From positions 1 through 59,079 of the forward strand of contig JAFVOR010000008.1 of NCBI GenBank assembly GCA_017505725.1: DNA of 59,079 nucleotides, read 5' to 3'. Each line of letters opens with the position of its first letter. Position 1 is the first letter of the stretch. The position numbers and the translations under genes are program-made. The notes beneath the pieces were generated by a model. It did no database searches, was not told where the DNA came from, and was given only the letters and a program-made list of their open reading frames with translations. The stretch is from Alistipes sp. Its GTDB lineage: Bacteria > Bacteroidota > Bacteroidia > Bacteroidales > Rikenellaceae. Positions 7,748 to 15,689 of the stretch are shown here, piece by piece.

Positions 7748-8866
7748 ATGAAACGTCATCTTTGTCTCTTGCTCGCGCTGATGCTATGGCATAGCGCAGC
7801 ACTCGCTTGCACCTCGGCAATCGTTGCCGCCAGCCGCTCAACTGAGGGTGTGCCTCTGCTGTGGAAACATCGAGATAACTCATTCGACAATACCCATATC
7901 GAGTATGTTGACGATTACGACTATGCCTACACTGCGGTCACCAAGAATATCGAAGGTGGTGGTAATTCTGTCTATGCCGGCATCAACGAGGCGGGACTCG
8001 GTTTTATCAGTACCGCAACAACCAATATGCCTGCGGCTACGGTTGAGGAGTACAAGGCGTGCAAGCGTCGTCGTCTGCGTGGCTCTATGATGTGGAACGG
8101 ATTGGCAAAGTGTGCTACAGTCGACGAGTTCGAGGAGATGCTTCGCAAGAGCAAGCGAGGTCGCAAATCGAAGTCGAATATTGGTGTTGCCGATGCTACG
8201 GGTGCGGTGGCCTATTTCGAGATCTGGGACTTGGGTTATCGTCGTTACGATGTCTCGGAGCGAGGCGATGCGGGTTTCGATGTAAGAACCAATTTTTCGC
8301 ACGCCCGCATCAAGGCTACCAAAGGCGCTACGGTGCGACGCTACGACCTGATAATGAGAGAGATGAATGACCATAAGGGCGACTTCTCGCCGTGGGATTT
8401 CATCCGCTATTCGCGCTCCTACAACACTATCCGTTTTGGCAATGTGCTCAAGACGAACGACCGCTACAAGTGTGCCAACTACACTGTGCCTCGAGCATCG
8501 TCGGTGGGAGCTTTTGTTCTGGTTTGTGATGGCAACAATCCGCGTATGCTGGTGATGAATGGTCACCCCGTATCGAGTATGGCGGTGCCTGTCTATGTGA
8601 GAGCCAAGCACAAGATTCCGAAGTGTGTGAGTGGCAGTGCTATGCGTGACCTTTCGCGCGACTTCAAGGCGTTGGCCTACACCAATGTCTCGAAGGGTGT
8701 CAACTATCTGAACAAAGATGTGGTCCGTAAGGTGTTGAAGGTTAAGTTGCCAAAAGTTGAGTTTACGAAGAGCTATCCGCGAGATATAGCGACCTACAAC
8801 GACAAGATTGACCGCCTCTACATCGCGCACGAAAAGCGCGTTCGCAGGGTTTTGTCGAAATTTTAG
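7748..8866 (+). CDS. Exported Ntn hydrolase, C45/linear-amide hydrolase type (copy 2)
   Basis: Tandem paralogue of the preceding gene, 372 residues, with the same architecture: signal peptide ending ...AALA, Cys21 in CTSAIV, WKHRD, AGINEAGLG, and VRTNF in the middle. The C-terminal KDVVRKVLK is conserved in both copies. The copies have diverged substantially (only the motifs and scattered blocks are identical), so this is an old duplication and the two probably differ in specificity. It is the last gene of the operon starting at 5203. About 95 bp separate it from ileS, which has its own -7 box. Confidence 0.78.
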   Translation: MKRHLCLLLALMLWHSAALACTSAIVAASRSTEGVPLLWKHRDNSFDNTHIEYVDDYDYAYTAVTKNIEGGGNSVYAGINEAGLGFISTATTNMPAATVEEYKACKRRRLRGSMMWNGLAKCATVDEFEEMLRKSKRGRKSKSNIGVADATGAVAYFEIWDLGYRRYDVSERGDAGFDVRTNFSHARIKATKGATVRRYDLIMREMNDHKGDFSPWDFIRYSRSYNTIRFGNVLKTNDRYKCANYTVPRASSVGAFVLVCDGNNPRMLVMNGHPVSSMAVPVYVRAKHKIPKCVSGSAMRDLSRDFKALAYTNVSKGVNYLNKDVVRKVLKVKLPKVEFTKSYPRDIATYNDKIDRLYIAHEKRVRRVLSKF

Positions 8867-8899
8867 GGGCTTGAGAGGCTGTTTTTGCAATAAAATCCT

Positions 8900-8907
8900 T
8901 ATCTTTG
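8900..8907 (+). promoter_or_regulatory. Bacteroidota -7 promoter box, ileS
   Basis: TATCTTTG followed by GCGC, 55 bp upstream of the ileS ATG. No convincing -33 TTTG at the usual spacing. Confidence 0.6.
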
Positions 8908-8961
8908 CGCGATTATAACCATCGAATTGAAAATTATTAACAGATAAGAACATACTAAAGT

Positions 8962-11900
8962 ATGAAGTTCAAGGAGTATAAGAATCTCGATTTATCGGCA
9001 CTTGCCAATGAGGTTTTGGCAGAGTGGGACAAGAAGGATACCTTTGCCAAGAGTATCGAAACGCGCGAGGGTGCGCCGGCATTTATCTTCTACGAGGGCC
9101 CCCCTTCGGCGAATGGTATGCCGGGTATTCACCACGTTATGGCGCGTACCATCAAGGATGTGTTCTGCCGCTACAAGACCCAGCAGGGTTACCGCGTAAA
9201 CCGTAAGGCCGGTTGGGATACCCACGGTCTGCCTGTGGAGTTGGGCGTAGAGAAGACTCTCGGAATTACCAAGGAGGATATCGGCAAGAAGATCACCGTC
9301 GAGGAGTACAACCGTCGCTGCCGCGAGGATGTGATGAAGTTTACCGATGTGTGGAGCAACCTCACCCGCCAGATGGGCTATTGGGTAAATCTCGACGATC
9401 CGTATATTACCTACGACAACAAGTATATCGAAACCTTGTGGTACCTCCTCAAGCGTCTTTACGATAAGGGTTTGCTCTATAAGGGCTACACCATTCAGCC
9501 ATACTCGCCTGCTGCGGGTACGGGTCTCTCGACTCACGAGTTGAACCAGCCGGGTTGCTACCGCGATGTCAAGGATACCACTTGTACCGCACAATTCCGC
9601 ATCGTGCGTGACGAGAAGAGCGAGCACCTCTTTGCAAACGCTGAGGGCGAGCTTTTCTTCCTCGCCTGGACCACTACACCTTGGACTCTTCCATCGAACA
9701 CCGCGCTCTGCGTTGGCCCGTCGATTGAGTATGTTCGTGTAAAGTGCCAAAACCCATACACCGAGGCTCGTCAGACCATCATTATGGCGAAGGAGCTCGT
9801 TGGCTCATACTTCGGCAAGAAGCAGGAGGGTACTTTCGAGGTTGAGGAGCAGACCATCAAGGGTAAGGAGCTCGAGGGCATCCGCTACGAGCAGCTCATC
9901 CCTTGGGTTAAGCCTATGGGTGATGCTTTCCGTGTTATCGTGGGTGACTACGTAACAACCTCTGACGGTACAGGTATCGTACATATCGCACCAACCTTCG
10001 GTGCTGATGATGACCGTGTGGCTCGCGCCGCAGGCATCTCGCCTCTCTTTATGGTCGACACCGCAGGCAAGAACTGCCCTATGGTAGATCGCTCGGGACG
10101 ACTCTTCCGTCTGGAGGATCTCGACAAGGAGTTTGTTGCGAACTATGTGGATGTTGCGCTCTACAACGAGTGGGCTGGCCGCTACGTGAAGAATGCCTAC
10201 GATGCTGCGTTGGCAGATAGCGACACTACACTCGACATCGACATCTGCGTAATGCTCAAGGGCGAGAGCAAGGTATTCAAGATTGAGAAGCATACCCACT
10301 CATACCCACACTGTTGGCGTACCGACAAGCCTGTGTTGTACTACCCACTCGATTCGTGGTTTATCCGTACCACTGCGCTTCGTGAGCGTATGATGGAGCT
10401 CAATGCAACCATCAAGTGGCAGCCGGAGTATACAGGCTCGGGCCGCTTTGGTAAGTGGTTGGAGGGCTTGGTTGATTGGAACCTTTCGCGCTCGCGCTTC
10501 TGGGGTACTCCGCTCCCAATCTGGGCTACCGAGGACTACTCGGAGATGAAGTGTATCGGCTCGGTTGAGGAGTTGATGACAGAGATCGAGAAGTCGATCG
10601 AGGCTGGCTTTATGACCGAGAATCCATACAAGAACTTTAAGGTGGGCGATATGTCGGCCGAGAACTACTCGACCGAGCGCATCGACCTCCACAAACCATA
10701 TGTAGACAACATTGTCTTGGTATCGTCGAAGGGCGAGCCTATGCGTCGCGAGAGCGACTTGATCGATGTTTGGTTCGATTCGGGTGCTATGCCTTACGCA
10801 CAGCGTCACTATCCATTTGAGAATGCCGACTGCTTCGATAAGCTCTTCCCTGCCGACTTTATTGCCGAGGGTGTCGATCAGACTCGTGGATGGTTCTTTA
10901 CCTTGCACGCTATCGCTACAATGTTGTTCGACAGCGTAGCCTTCAAGAATATCATCTCGAACGGCCTTGTGCTCGACAAGAATGGTAACAAGATGTCGAA
11001 GCGTTTGGGCAATGCAGTCGATCCGTTCGAGGTTATGAACAAGTATGGCGCAGATGCCACCCGCTGGTATATGATCTCGAACTCCGATCCTTGGGAGAAC
11101 CTCAAGTTCGATGTCGAGGGCGTAGATGAGGTGCGTCGCAAGTTCTTCGGCACACTCTACAATACCTACTCCTTCTTTGCGCTCTATGCCAATATCGATG
11201 GCTTCACAGGCAAGGAGGCAGAGGTGCCGATGGAGCGTCGACCTGAAATCGACCGCTGGATTATCTCGTTGCTCAACACCTTGGTTAAGGATGTTACCGC
11301 TTCACTCGAGGACTACGACCCAACCCCTGCAGCACGCGCTATTCAGGAGTTTGTGGGCGAGAATCTCTCGAACTGGTATGTTCGCCTCAACCGTAAGCGT
11401 TTCTGGGGCGGTGAGATGAATGAGGATAAGCTCTCGGCTTATCAGACTCTCTACACTTGCCTCGAGACCGTTGCCAAGTTGGCTGCTCCGTTTGCTCCGT
11501 TTATTTCGGATCGTATCTTCTGCGACCTGAATGCATTGAGTGAGCGCCACTCGGAGGATTCGGTGCACCTTGCATCGTTCCCTAAGTGCGACGAGTCGCT
11601 TATCGATGCTCGTTTGGAGGATATGATGGCTATGGCACAGCAGGTATCGTCGATGGTACTCGCTTTGCGTCGTAAGGTCAATATCAAGGTGCGTCAGCCA
11701 CTCGCAAAGGTGCTGATTCCTGTGCTCGACGACGCTACCGAGGAGCACCTTCTGGCTGTCAAGTCACTCATTCTCAACGAGGTGAACATCAAGGAGATGG
11801 ATCTCATCCGCGAGACTACAGGTCTTATCACCAAGCGTATCAAGCCTAACTTCAAGACTTTGGGACCTCGCTACGGCAAGTATATGAAGCAGATAGCAGC

Positions 11901-12357
11901 AATGACTGCACAGTTCTCGCAGGAGAAGATTGCCGAGATCGAGGCGTCGAGCGAAATTGTACTCGATATGGGTGCCGAGCAGATTACCGTTACACCTGCC
12001 GACTTCGAGATTATGTCGGAGGATATGCCGGGTTGGTTGGTAACCAGCGAGGGCAAGCTCACCGTAGCACTCGATATCACCCTCACCGAGGAGTTGCAGA
12101 AGGAGGGCGTTGCTCGTGAGTTGGTAAACCGTATCCAGAACATCCGTAAGGATTCGGGCTTGGAGGTTACCGACAAGATCGAGGTTGAGATTGAGGAGAT
12201 TGAGGCTGTACACGCAGCAGTCGAGACTTTCGCTTCGTATATCGGCGCACAGACCTTGGCTGTAAGTGTCAAGACTGCAGCTGCACCTCAGGGCGAGTTC
12301 GTGGTGGATAGCGACGTGAACGAGGTTCCATTGAAGATTGCAATCAAACGAGCTTAA
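8962..12357 (+). CDS. ileS: Isoleucyl-tRNA synthetase, type 2 (eukaryote-like), GIHH motif
   Basis: Charges tRNA-Ile with isoleucine in the cytosol, with an editing (CP1) domain against valine. The 1131-residue length and GWDTHGLPVE block indicate the eukaryote-like type 2 enzyme common in Bacteroidota. The class I signature normally read HIGH is GIHH here (residues 55-58, bases 9124-9135). The second signature is intact as KMSKR (residues 677-681, in NGNKMSKRLGN). The tRNA-binding anticodon domain and C-terminal extension fill residues ~760-1131. The start ATG is 55 bp after the -7 box. An S1/P1-type nuclease gene follows after 16 bp with no visible promoter. The altered HIGH motif is discussed as a finding. 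Confidence 0.97.
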   Translation: MKFKEYKNLDLSALANEVLAEWDKKDTFAKSIETREGAPAFIFYEGPPSANGMPGIHHVMARTIKDVFCRYKTQQGYRVNRKAGWDTHGLPVELGVEKTLGITKEDIGKKITVEEYNRRCREDVMKFTDVWSNLTRQMGYWVNLDDPYITYDNKYIETLWYLLKRLYDKGLLYKGYTIQPYSPAAGTGLSTHELNQPGCYRDVKDTTCTAQFRIVRDEKSEHLFANAEGELFFLAWTTTPWTLPSNTALCVGPSIEYVRVKCQNPYTEARQTIIMAKELVGSYFGKKQEGTFEVEEQTIKGKELEGIRYEQLIPWVKPMGDAFRVIVGDYVTTSDGTGIVHIAPTFGADDDRVARAAGISPLFMVDTAGKNCPMVDRSGRLFRLEDLDKEFVANYVDVALYNEWAGRYVKNAYDAALADSDTTLDIDICVMLKGESKVFKIEKHTHSYPHCWRTDKPVLYYPLDSWFIRTTALRERMMELNATIKWQPEYTGSGRFGKWLEGLVDWNLSRSRFWGTPLPIWATEDYSEMKCIGSVEELMTEIEKSIEAGFMTENPYKNFKVGDMSAENYSTERIDLHKPYVDNIVLVSSKGEPMRRESDLIDVWFDSGAMPYAQRHYPFENADCFDKLFPADFIAEGVDQTRGWFFTLHAIATMLFDSVAFKNIISNGLVLDKNGNKMSKRLGNAVDPFEVMNKYGADATRWYMISNSDPWENLKFDVEGVDEVRRKFFGTLYNTYSFFALYANIDGFTGKEAEVPMERRPEIDRWIISLLNTLVKDVTASLEDYDPTPAARAIQEFVGENLSNWYVRLNRKRFWGGEMNEDKLSAYQTLYTCLETVAKLAAPFAPFISDRIFCDLNALSERHSEDSVHLASFPKCDESLIDARLEDMMAMAQQVSSMVLALRRKVNIKVRQPLAKVLIPVLDDATEEHLLAVKSLILNEVNIKEMDLIRETTGLITKRIKPNFKTLGPRYGKYMKQIAAMTAQFSQEKIAEIEASSEIVLDMGAEQITVTPADFEIMSEDMPGWLVTSEGKLTVALDITLTEELQKEGVARELVNRIQNIRKDSGLEVTDKIEVEIEEIEAVHAAVETFASYIGAQTLAVSVKTAAAPQGEFVVDSDVNEVPLKIAIKRA

Positions 12358-12373
12358 TACATATCTATATAAT

Positions 12374-13195
12374 ATGAGAAAGTATATATTGACCTGCATC
12401 ATCGCAGTGTTGATTTGCGGCACATCGTATGCGTGGGACCGTCGAGCCCACGCTACCGTGGCCAAAATCGCTGAGAATCACCTTACCCCAATGGCTAAAG
12501 CCCACTTGGATAACTATCTCAACGGTAAATCCATTGTATACTATGCATCATACGCCGACGACTTCAAGCCTGAGTTGCTTGTAGATTTGGGCTACCAGCC
12601 GTCTAATGCAAATCGCAAGGTTACATTCCCTCACACCTTCGAGGCAAACGAGGATTACACCGTATACAGAGGTATGCGTAAAGGTGATAAGTTCGTGAAG
12701 AACTGCGTGGCATTCGCAGATCAGTATGCTGCTGATTTGAAGGCAAATCACCGCACAATGAGCGACTCGTTGCGAGTGTTATCTATCGCAATGTTGGTGC
12801 ATTGGCTCGGTGATATGCACAGTCCATCACACATCCGTTATCCCGACGATCAAACAATCTGCAACTACCCCGTAGTGTACGGAGGTAAACCACTCAAAAA
12901 ATATCACTCGTTGTGGGATGGTATAGTGTTCGGTTCGCTCTTCCCTTGGGGATTTAACGATTGTGCACTTTTGCTCGACACCTACTCCCCGGAGCAGATT
13001 GCCGAGATGACCAAGGGTGACCTCTACGATTGGGGCAAAGATTCGGCCACCGCGTCCCGACCTGTTCACGAATATAAGGAGGGGGCAGAGATAGACGCGC
13101 ACGACTATAGAAATCGTTTTGCACAACTCGCAGAATTGCAAATTTGCAAGGCCGGATACCGACTTGCGAAGATTTTTAACGACATTTTTGAGTAG
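12374..13195 (+). CDS. Exported S1/P1-type zinc nuclease
   Basis: Single-strand nuclease/3'-nucleotidase family protein of 273 residues, presumably periplasmic or secreted and used to salvage nucleotides. I start it at MRKYILTC, because this gives a proper signal peptide ending ...GTSYA and leaves Trp as mature residue 1. The longer frame, from 12338, overlaps ileS and lacks a signal at its N-terminus. All trinuclear zinc ligands appear present: mature Trp1 and His6 (WDRRAH), Asp in YASYADDFK, His in FPHTF, His-Asp-His in HWLGDMHSPSH, and His-Asp in YHSLWDGIV. It lies 16 bp behind ileS and is probably co-transcribed, though functionally unrelated. Confidence 0.9.
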   Translation: MRKYILTCIIAVLICGTSYAWDRRAHATVAKIAENHLTPMAKAHLDNYLNGKSIVYYASYADDFKPELLVDLGYQPSNANRKVTFPHTFEANEDYTVYRGMRKGDKFVKNCVAFADQYAADLKANHRTMSDSLRVLSIAMLVHWLGDMHSPSHIRYPDDQTICNYPVVYGGKPLKKYHSLWDGIVFGSLFPWGFNDCALLLDTYSPEQIAEMTKGDLYDWGKDSATASRPVHEYKEGAEIDAHDYRNRFAQLAELQICKAGYRLAKIFNDIFE

Positions 13196-13230
13196 TTTGT
13201 AAGAAAAATCGAGATATTTTTGTCGAAAAA

Positions 13231-13261
13231 TTTGCAGGAACAAAAATTTTGCGTACCTTTG
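13231..13261 (+). promoter_or_regulatory. Promoter of tRNA-Leu (TTTG-N19-TACCTTTG)
   Basis: TTTG at 13231-13234, 19-nt spacer, TACCTTTG at 13254-13261. This is a near-ideal Bacteroidota sigma-AB-type promoter 16 bp before the tRNA 5' end. Confidence 0.85.
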
Positions 13262-13277
13262 CACCGCAAACCTCAAA

Positions 13278-13361
13278 GCCCAGGTGGTGGAATTGGTAGA
13301 CACGCTACTTTGAGGGGGTAGTGGGCGTTAGCCCGTGTGAGTTCGAGTCTCGTCCTGGGCA
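13278..13361 (+). tRNA. tRNA-Leu (anticodon GAG)
   Basis: A 84-nt class II tRNA. The acceptor arms GCCCAGG (13278-13284) and CCTGGGC (13354-13360) pair, with discriminator A. The D-arm is GTGGAATTGGTAGAC. The anticodon stem is CTACT/GGTAG with loop TTGAGGG, giving anticodon GAG, which reads CUC/CUU. The long variable arm is TGGGC-GTTA-GCCCG. The T-arm loop is TTCGAGT. CCA is not encoded. Confidence 0.95.
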
Positions 13362-13366
13362 CGAAG

Positions 13367-13394
13367 GAGTGGTTGAAAGACCACTCTTTTTTTT
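13367..13394 (+). terminator. Terminator after tRNA-Leu
   Basis: GAGTGGT and ACCACTC flank a 6-nt loop and are followed by eight T. A C9 homopolymer follows at 13410-13418 in the otherwise empty gap before the next gene. Confidence 0.9.
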
Positions 13395-13439
13395 GTTTTG
13401 GCATCATTACCCCCCCCCACCCCTAACATAACAACAAAC

Positions 13440-13465
13440 GAGTGGCGTGTCATGACACGCCACTC
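13440..13465 (-). terminator. Perfect 26-bp palindrome, probable terminator of GH50-like operon
   Basis: The 13-bp arm GAGTGGCGTGTCA is followed directly by its exact reverse complement, 20 bp past the minus-strand stop at 13485. On the minus strand it is followed only by a T-rich, not pure-T, stretch. A terminator is likely, but a protein-binding dyad is possible. Confidence 0.6.
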
Positions 13466-13484
13466 TTGCATTTTGCGACTAACT

Positions 13485-15674
13485 CTACTTAGCCTCCGAA
13501 CGAATCTTATACATATCGTATCCCACGCTGCGGATACCCTCAATGGTCTCGTAGTATGGGTTGTCGCAGATGTCGGTGAAGCCCACCTGCAAGTTCTCGC
13601 CATCGAAGCGACCTGTGGTTGCCTGATCGGAGAATTGGTGCCAGTGTGTACCCACAATCTGCGGATGCTCCAACGCCGAGCGGACATAGGCCGCATAGGC
13701 CTCACCACGCTCCTTCTGATTCTCGACACGAATCAGCGAGTGGTGGAAGACACCTTGATTCATCGTACCGAAGTGGAACTCGCCAATAATCATCGGCTTG
13801 TCCAATCCCTCAGGCTGACGGTAGTCTGCGAGGGTAAAGTTGTACATATTGTGGCTGATTGCGTCGCTATACTGCGAGCCAATGAGCAGTGCACGCGGAT
13901 TCGATGAGCGACCTGCATAGCGGCAACCGAGATACAAGACACCCGGAGCGCATTCGTTGAATACCTCGCGGATGCCACGGAAGTAGGCGTGGATAACCAA
14001 GTCGTTGAACTCCACCAAATCGGCACTTGCCTGCTTTGGCAACTCCTTGCTATTCTCGAGCAGAGCCTTCCACGATGCGAACGAAGTGCCCCACGCAGCA
14101 TTGAGAGCCTTGACAGAACCCTTATACTTCGCTTTGTAGTGCTTCACAAGTTCGCGCTTCACAGCAGCCGAAGCAGGGTTTTGAGCTGCCTTCTCTGCGA
14201 GGTAACTCTCATTGCCCCACTTGAGCTCGTTGTCGACAAACAATCCTACCAAATATGGATCCTTTAACTCCTTCGTGCGTGCTGCAAGTTGAGCCTTGAC
14301 CTCCGCCTTGAACGATGGATCGAATGGATCGGAGAGCTGCCACCACAAACCACCCGTACCATCGATAGGTGCCGAATGAATCTCGATGCGCTCGATATAC
14401 GGAGTCTTCGACATCAGGCAGATATCCTTGTCCGAAGAGTTTGCTATGGTGTTGAGTCCCCAACTGCGCAAACGTCGGTGAGCCTTCTCGCCATACTCAG
14501 CCAAGTAGTTTTCGCCATACTTGCGGTAGAGGTTTGCCGACGAGAAGTCGTAGGTCTCCTTGTGACCACGCTGTGTGTAGTATGGCTTCAACAATGCGTC
14601 GTGAGTGTAGTAGAACTTCTCGAACTCGCTTCCCTCAGCAGGGAGTGACTCGAAGTAGAATTTGCGATTGTCAATCGGTGTTACGGCGCACGAAGGTGTA
14701 ACACGCACAACACCGTGTGACCACCAGAGGCAACCCTCTGGATCGACAAACCACCATTTGCCATCCACCTTCTTGAGGTAGAAGCGGCCTGTAGCCTCCT
14801 GACGAGGACCATCTGCCCAGCCGCCATACTTATTGAACGATGCAGGTGCAGTGTGCTTTGCGAGGTCCTCTTCCTCCTTTTCGATGGCCTGTTTCAACTC
14901 CTCGTCGGAGTGAATCTTACCCTCCCATTCGTGGTGTTTGTACTGGCCATACTGGTCGATAAACGGATAGAACTCCTCGTGCGAGAGCTTCACGACATCA
15001 GGATTCTCCTTGCGCTTGCCAGGTACAATCTCGAAGTTGGAGAGTTTCCAACCCTTGCTCTCCAAAGTGCCAAAGCCCATAACCTTACCGCGAACCAAAA
15101 TCTGCTTTACGCTCGAGAGGTCGCCTGCGTATGAAGCCAAGCCAAAGGCGTGGGCATAAGGGGTGTAGAGCATATTGTTTTTGCCATACTTGAAGAAGTC
15201 GGCCTCCACATCGGGATTTTCGAGTGGGCGAGGGAATGGCAACTCAATATCGCGCTTCTCGCCGGGTTTGATAAAGTAGAGATGACCTACGGACATCGGA
15301 CGAGTTGTACGATAGCGGTAGTACTTGGTATTCTCGTGCGAGAAGGTTACATAGACATTCAGCGGTGCAGGGTCCATATTCTCAATTGTAAATCGAGCGC
15401 ACTTATACTCCGAAAAATCGAAATCTCCCTGAATCTCAAATCCGGTGTTGGTATTACCCGAATTAGGCATCATAAAGACAGAGCCATTCTCAACAACAAA
15501 GCCTGCAGTGCCTTCCGATGTTCCTTTCAAATCCTGCTCATATCCTGCGAGGTCGCCAAATGGCTTAATCTGCTCTGCCGGCAACTCCTCGAGGAGTTTG
15601 ATTGATGGTTTGCAATTGCAACCGACAAGTGTTGCGGTTGCAATTGCTACTACTATCCAAAATACTCTTTTCAT
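13485..15674 (-). CDS. GH50-like (clan GH-A) glycoside hydrolase lipoprotein
   Basis: Exported glycosidase of 729 residues with a lipoprotein signal (Cys19 in TLVGC). Residues ~60-240 form a beta-rich N-terminal module. The catalytic barrel starts near GRFYLKKVDGKWWFVDPEG. Probable acid/base is Glu483 in FVDNELKWG and probable nucleophile Glu632 in IIGEFHFG. These two motifs resemble GH50 beta-agarases, so I assign it to GH50 or a close GH-A relative; the actual substrate may not be agarose. It lies 15 bp behind its paralogue (15690-17813), which precedes it in the operon. The C-terminus carries TGRFDGENLQVGFTD, shared by both copies. No SusC/SusD neighbours. Confidence 0.78.
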   Translation of the reverse strand: MKRVFWIVVAIATATLVGCNCKPSIKLLEELPAEQIKPFGDLAGYEQDLKGTSEGTAGFVVENGSVFMMPNSGNTNTGFEIQGDFDFSEYKCARFTIENMDPAPLNVYVTFSHENTKYYRYRTTRPMSVGHLYFIKPGEKRDIELPFPRPLENPDVEADFFKYGKNNMLYTPYAHAFGLASYAGDLSSVKQILVRGKVMGFGTLESKGWKLSNFEIVPGKRKENPDVVKLSHEEFYPFIDQYGQYKHHEWEGKIHSDEELKQAIEKEEEDLAKHTAPASFNKYGGWADGPRQEATGRFYLKKVDGKWWFVDPEGCLWWSHGVVRVTPSCAVTPIDNRKFYFESLPAEGSEFEKFYYTHDALLKPYYTQRGHKETYDFSSANLYRKYGENYLAEYGEKAHRRLRSWGLNTIANSSDKDICLMSKTPYIERIEIHSAPIDGTGGLWWQLSDPFDPSFKAEVKAQLAARTKELKDPYLVGLFVDNELKWGNESYLAEKAAQNPASAAVKRELVKHYKAKYKGSVKALNAAWGTSFASWKALLENSKELPKQASADLVEFNDLVIHAYFRGIREVFNECAPGVLYLGCRYAGRSSNPRALLIGSQYSDAISHNMYNFTLADYRQPEGLDKPMIIGEFHFGTMNQGVFHHSLIRVENQKERGEAYAAYVRSALEHPQIVGTHWHQFSDQATTGRFDGENLQVGFTDICDNPYYETIEGIRSVGYDMYKIRSEAK

Positions 15675-15689
15675 ATAGTTTGGTCTGTT

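Noticed and set aside
12338..12373. Longer nuclease start overlapping ileS
   Set aside because: It would bury the signal peptide; the ATG at 12374 gives a standard exported S1/P1 protein.
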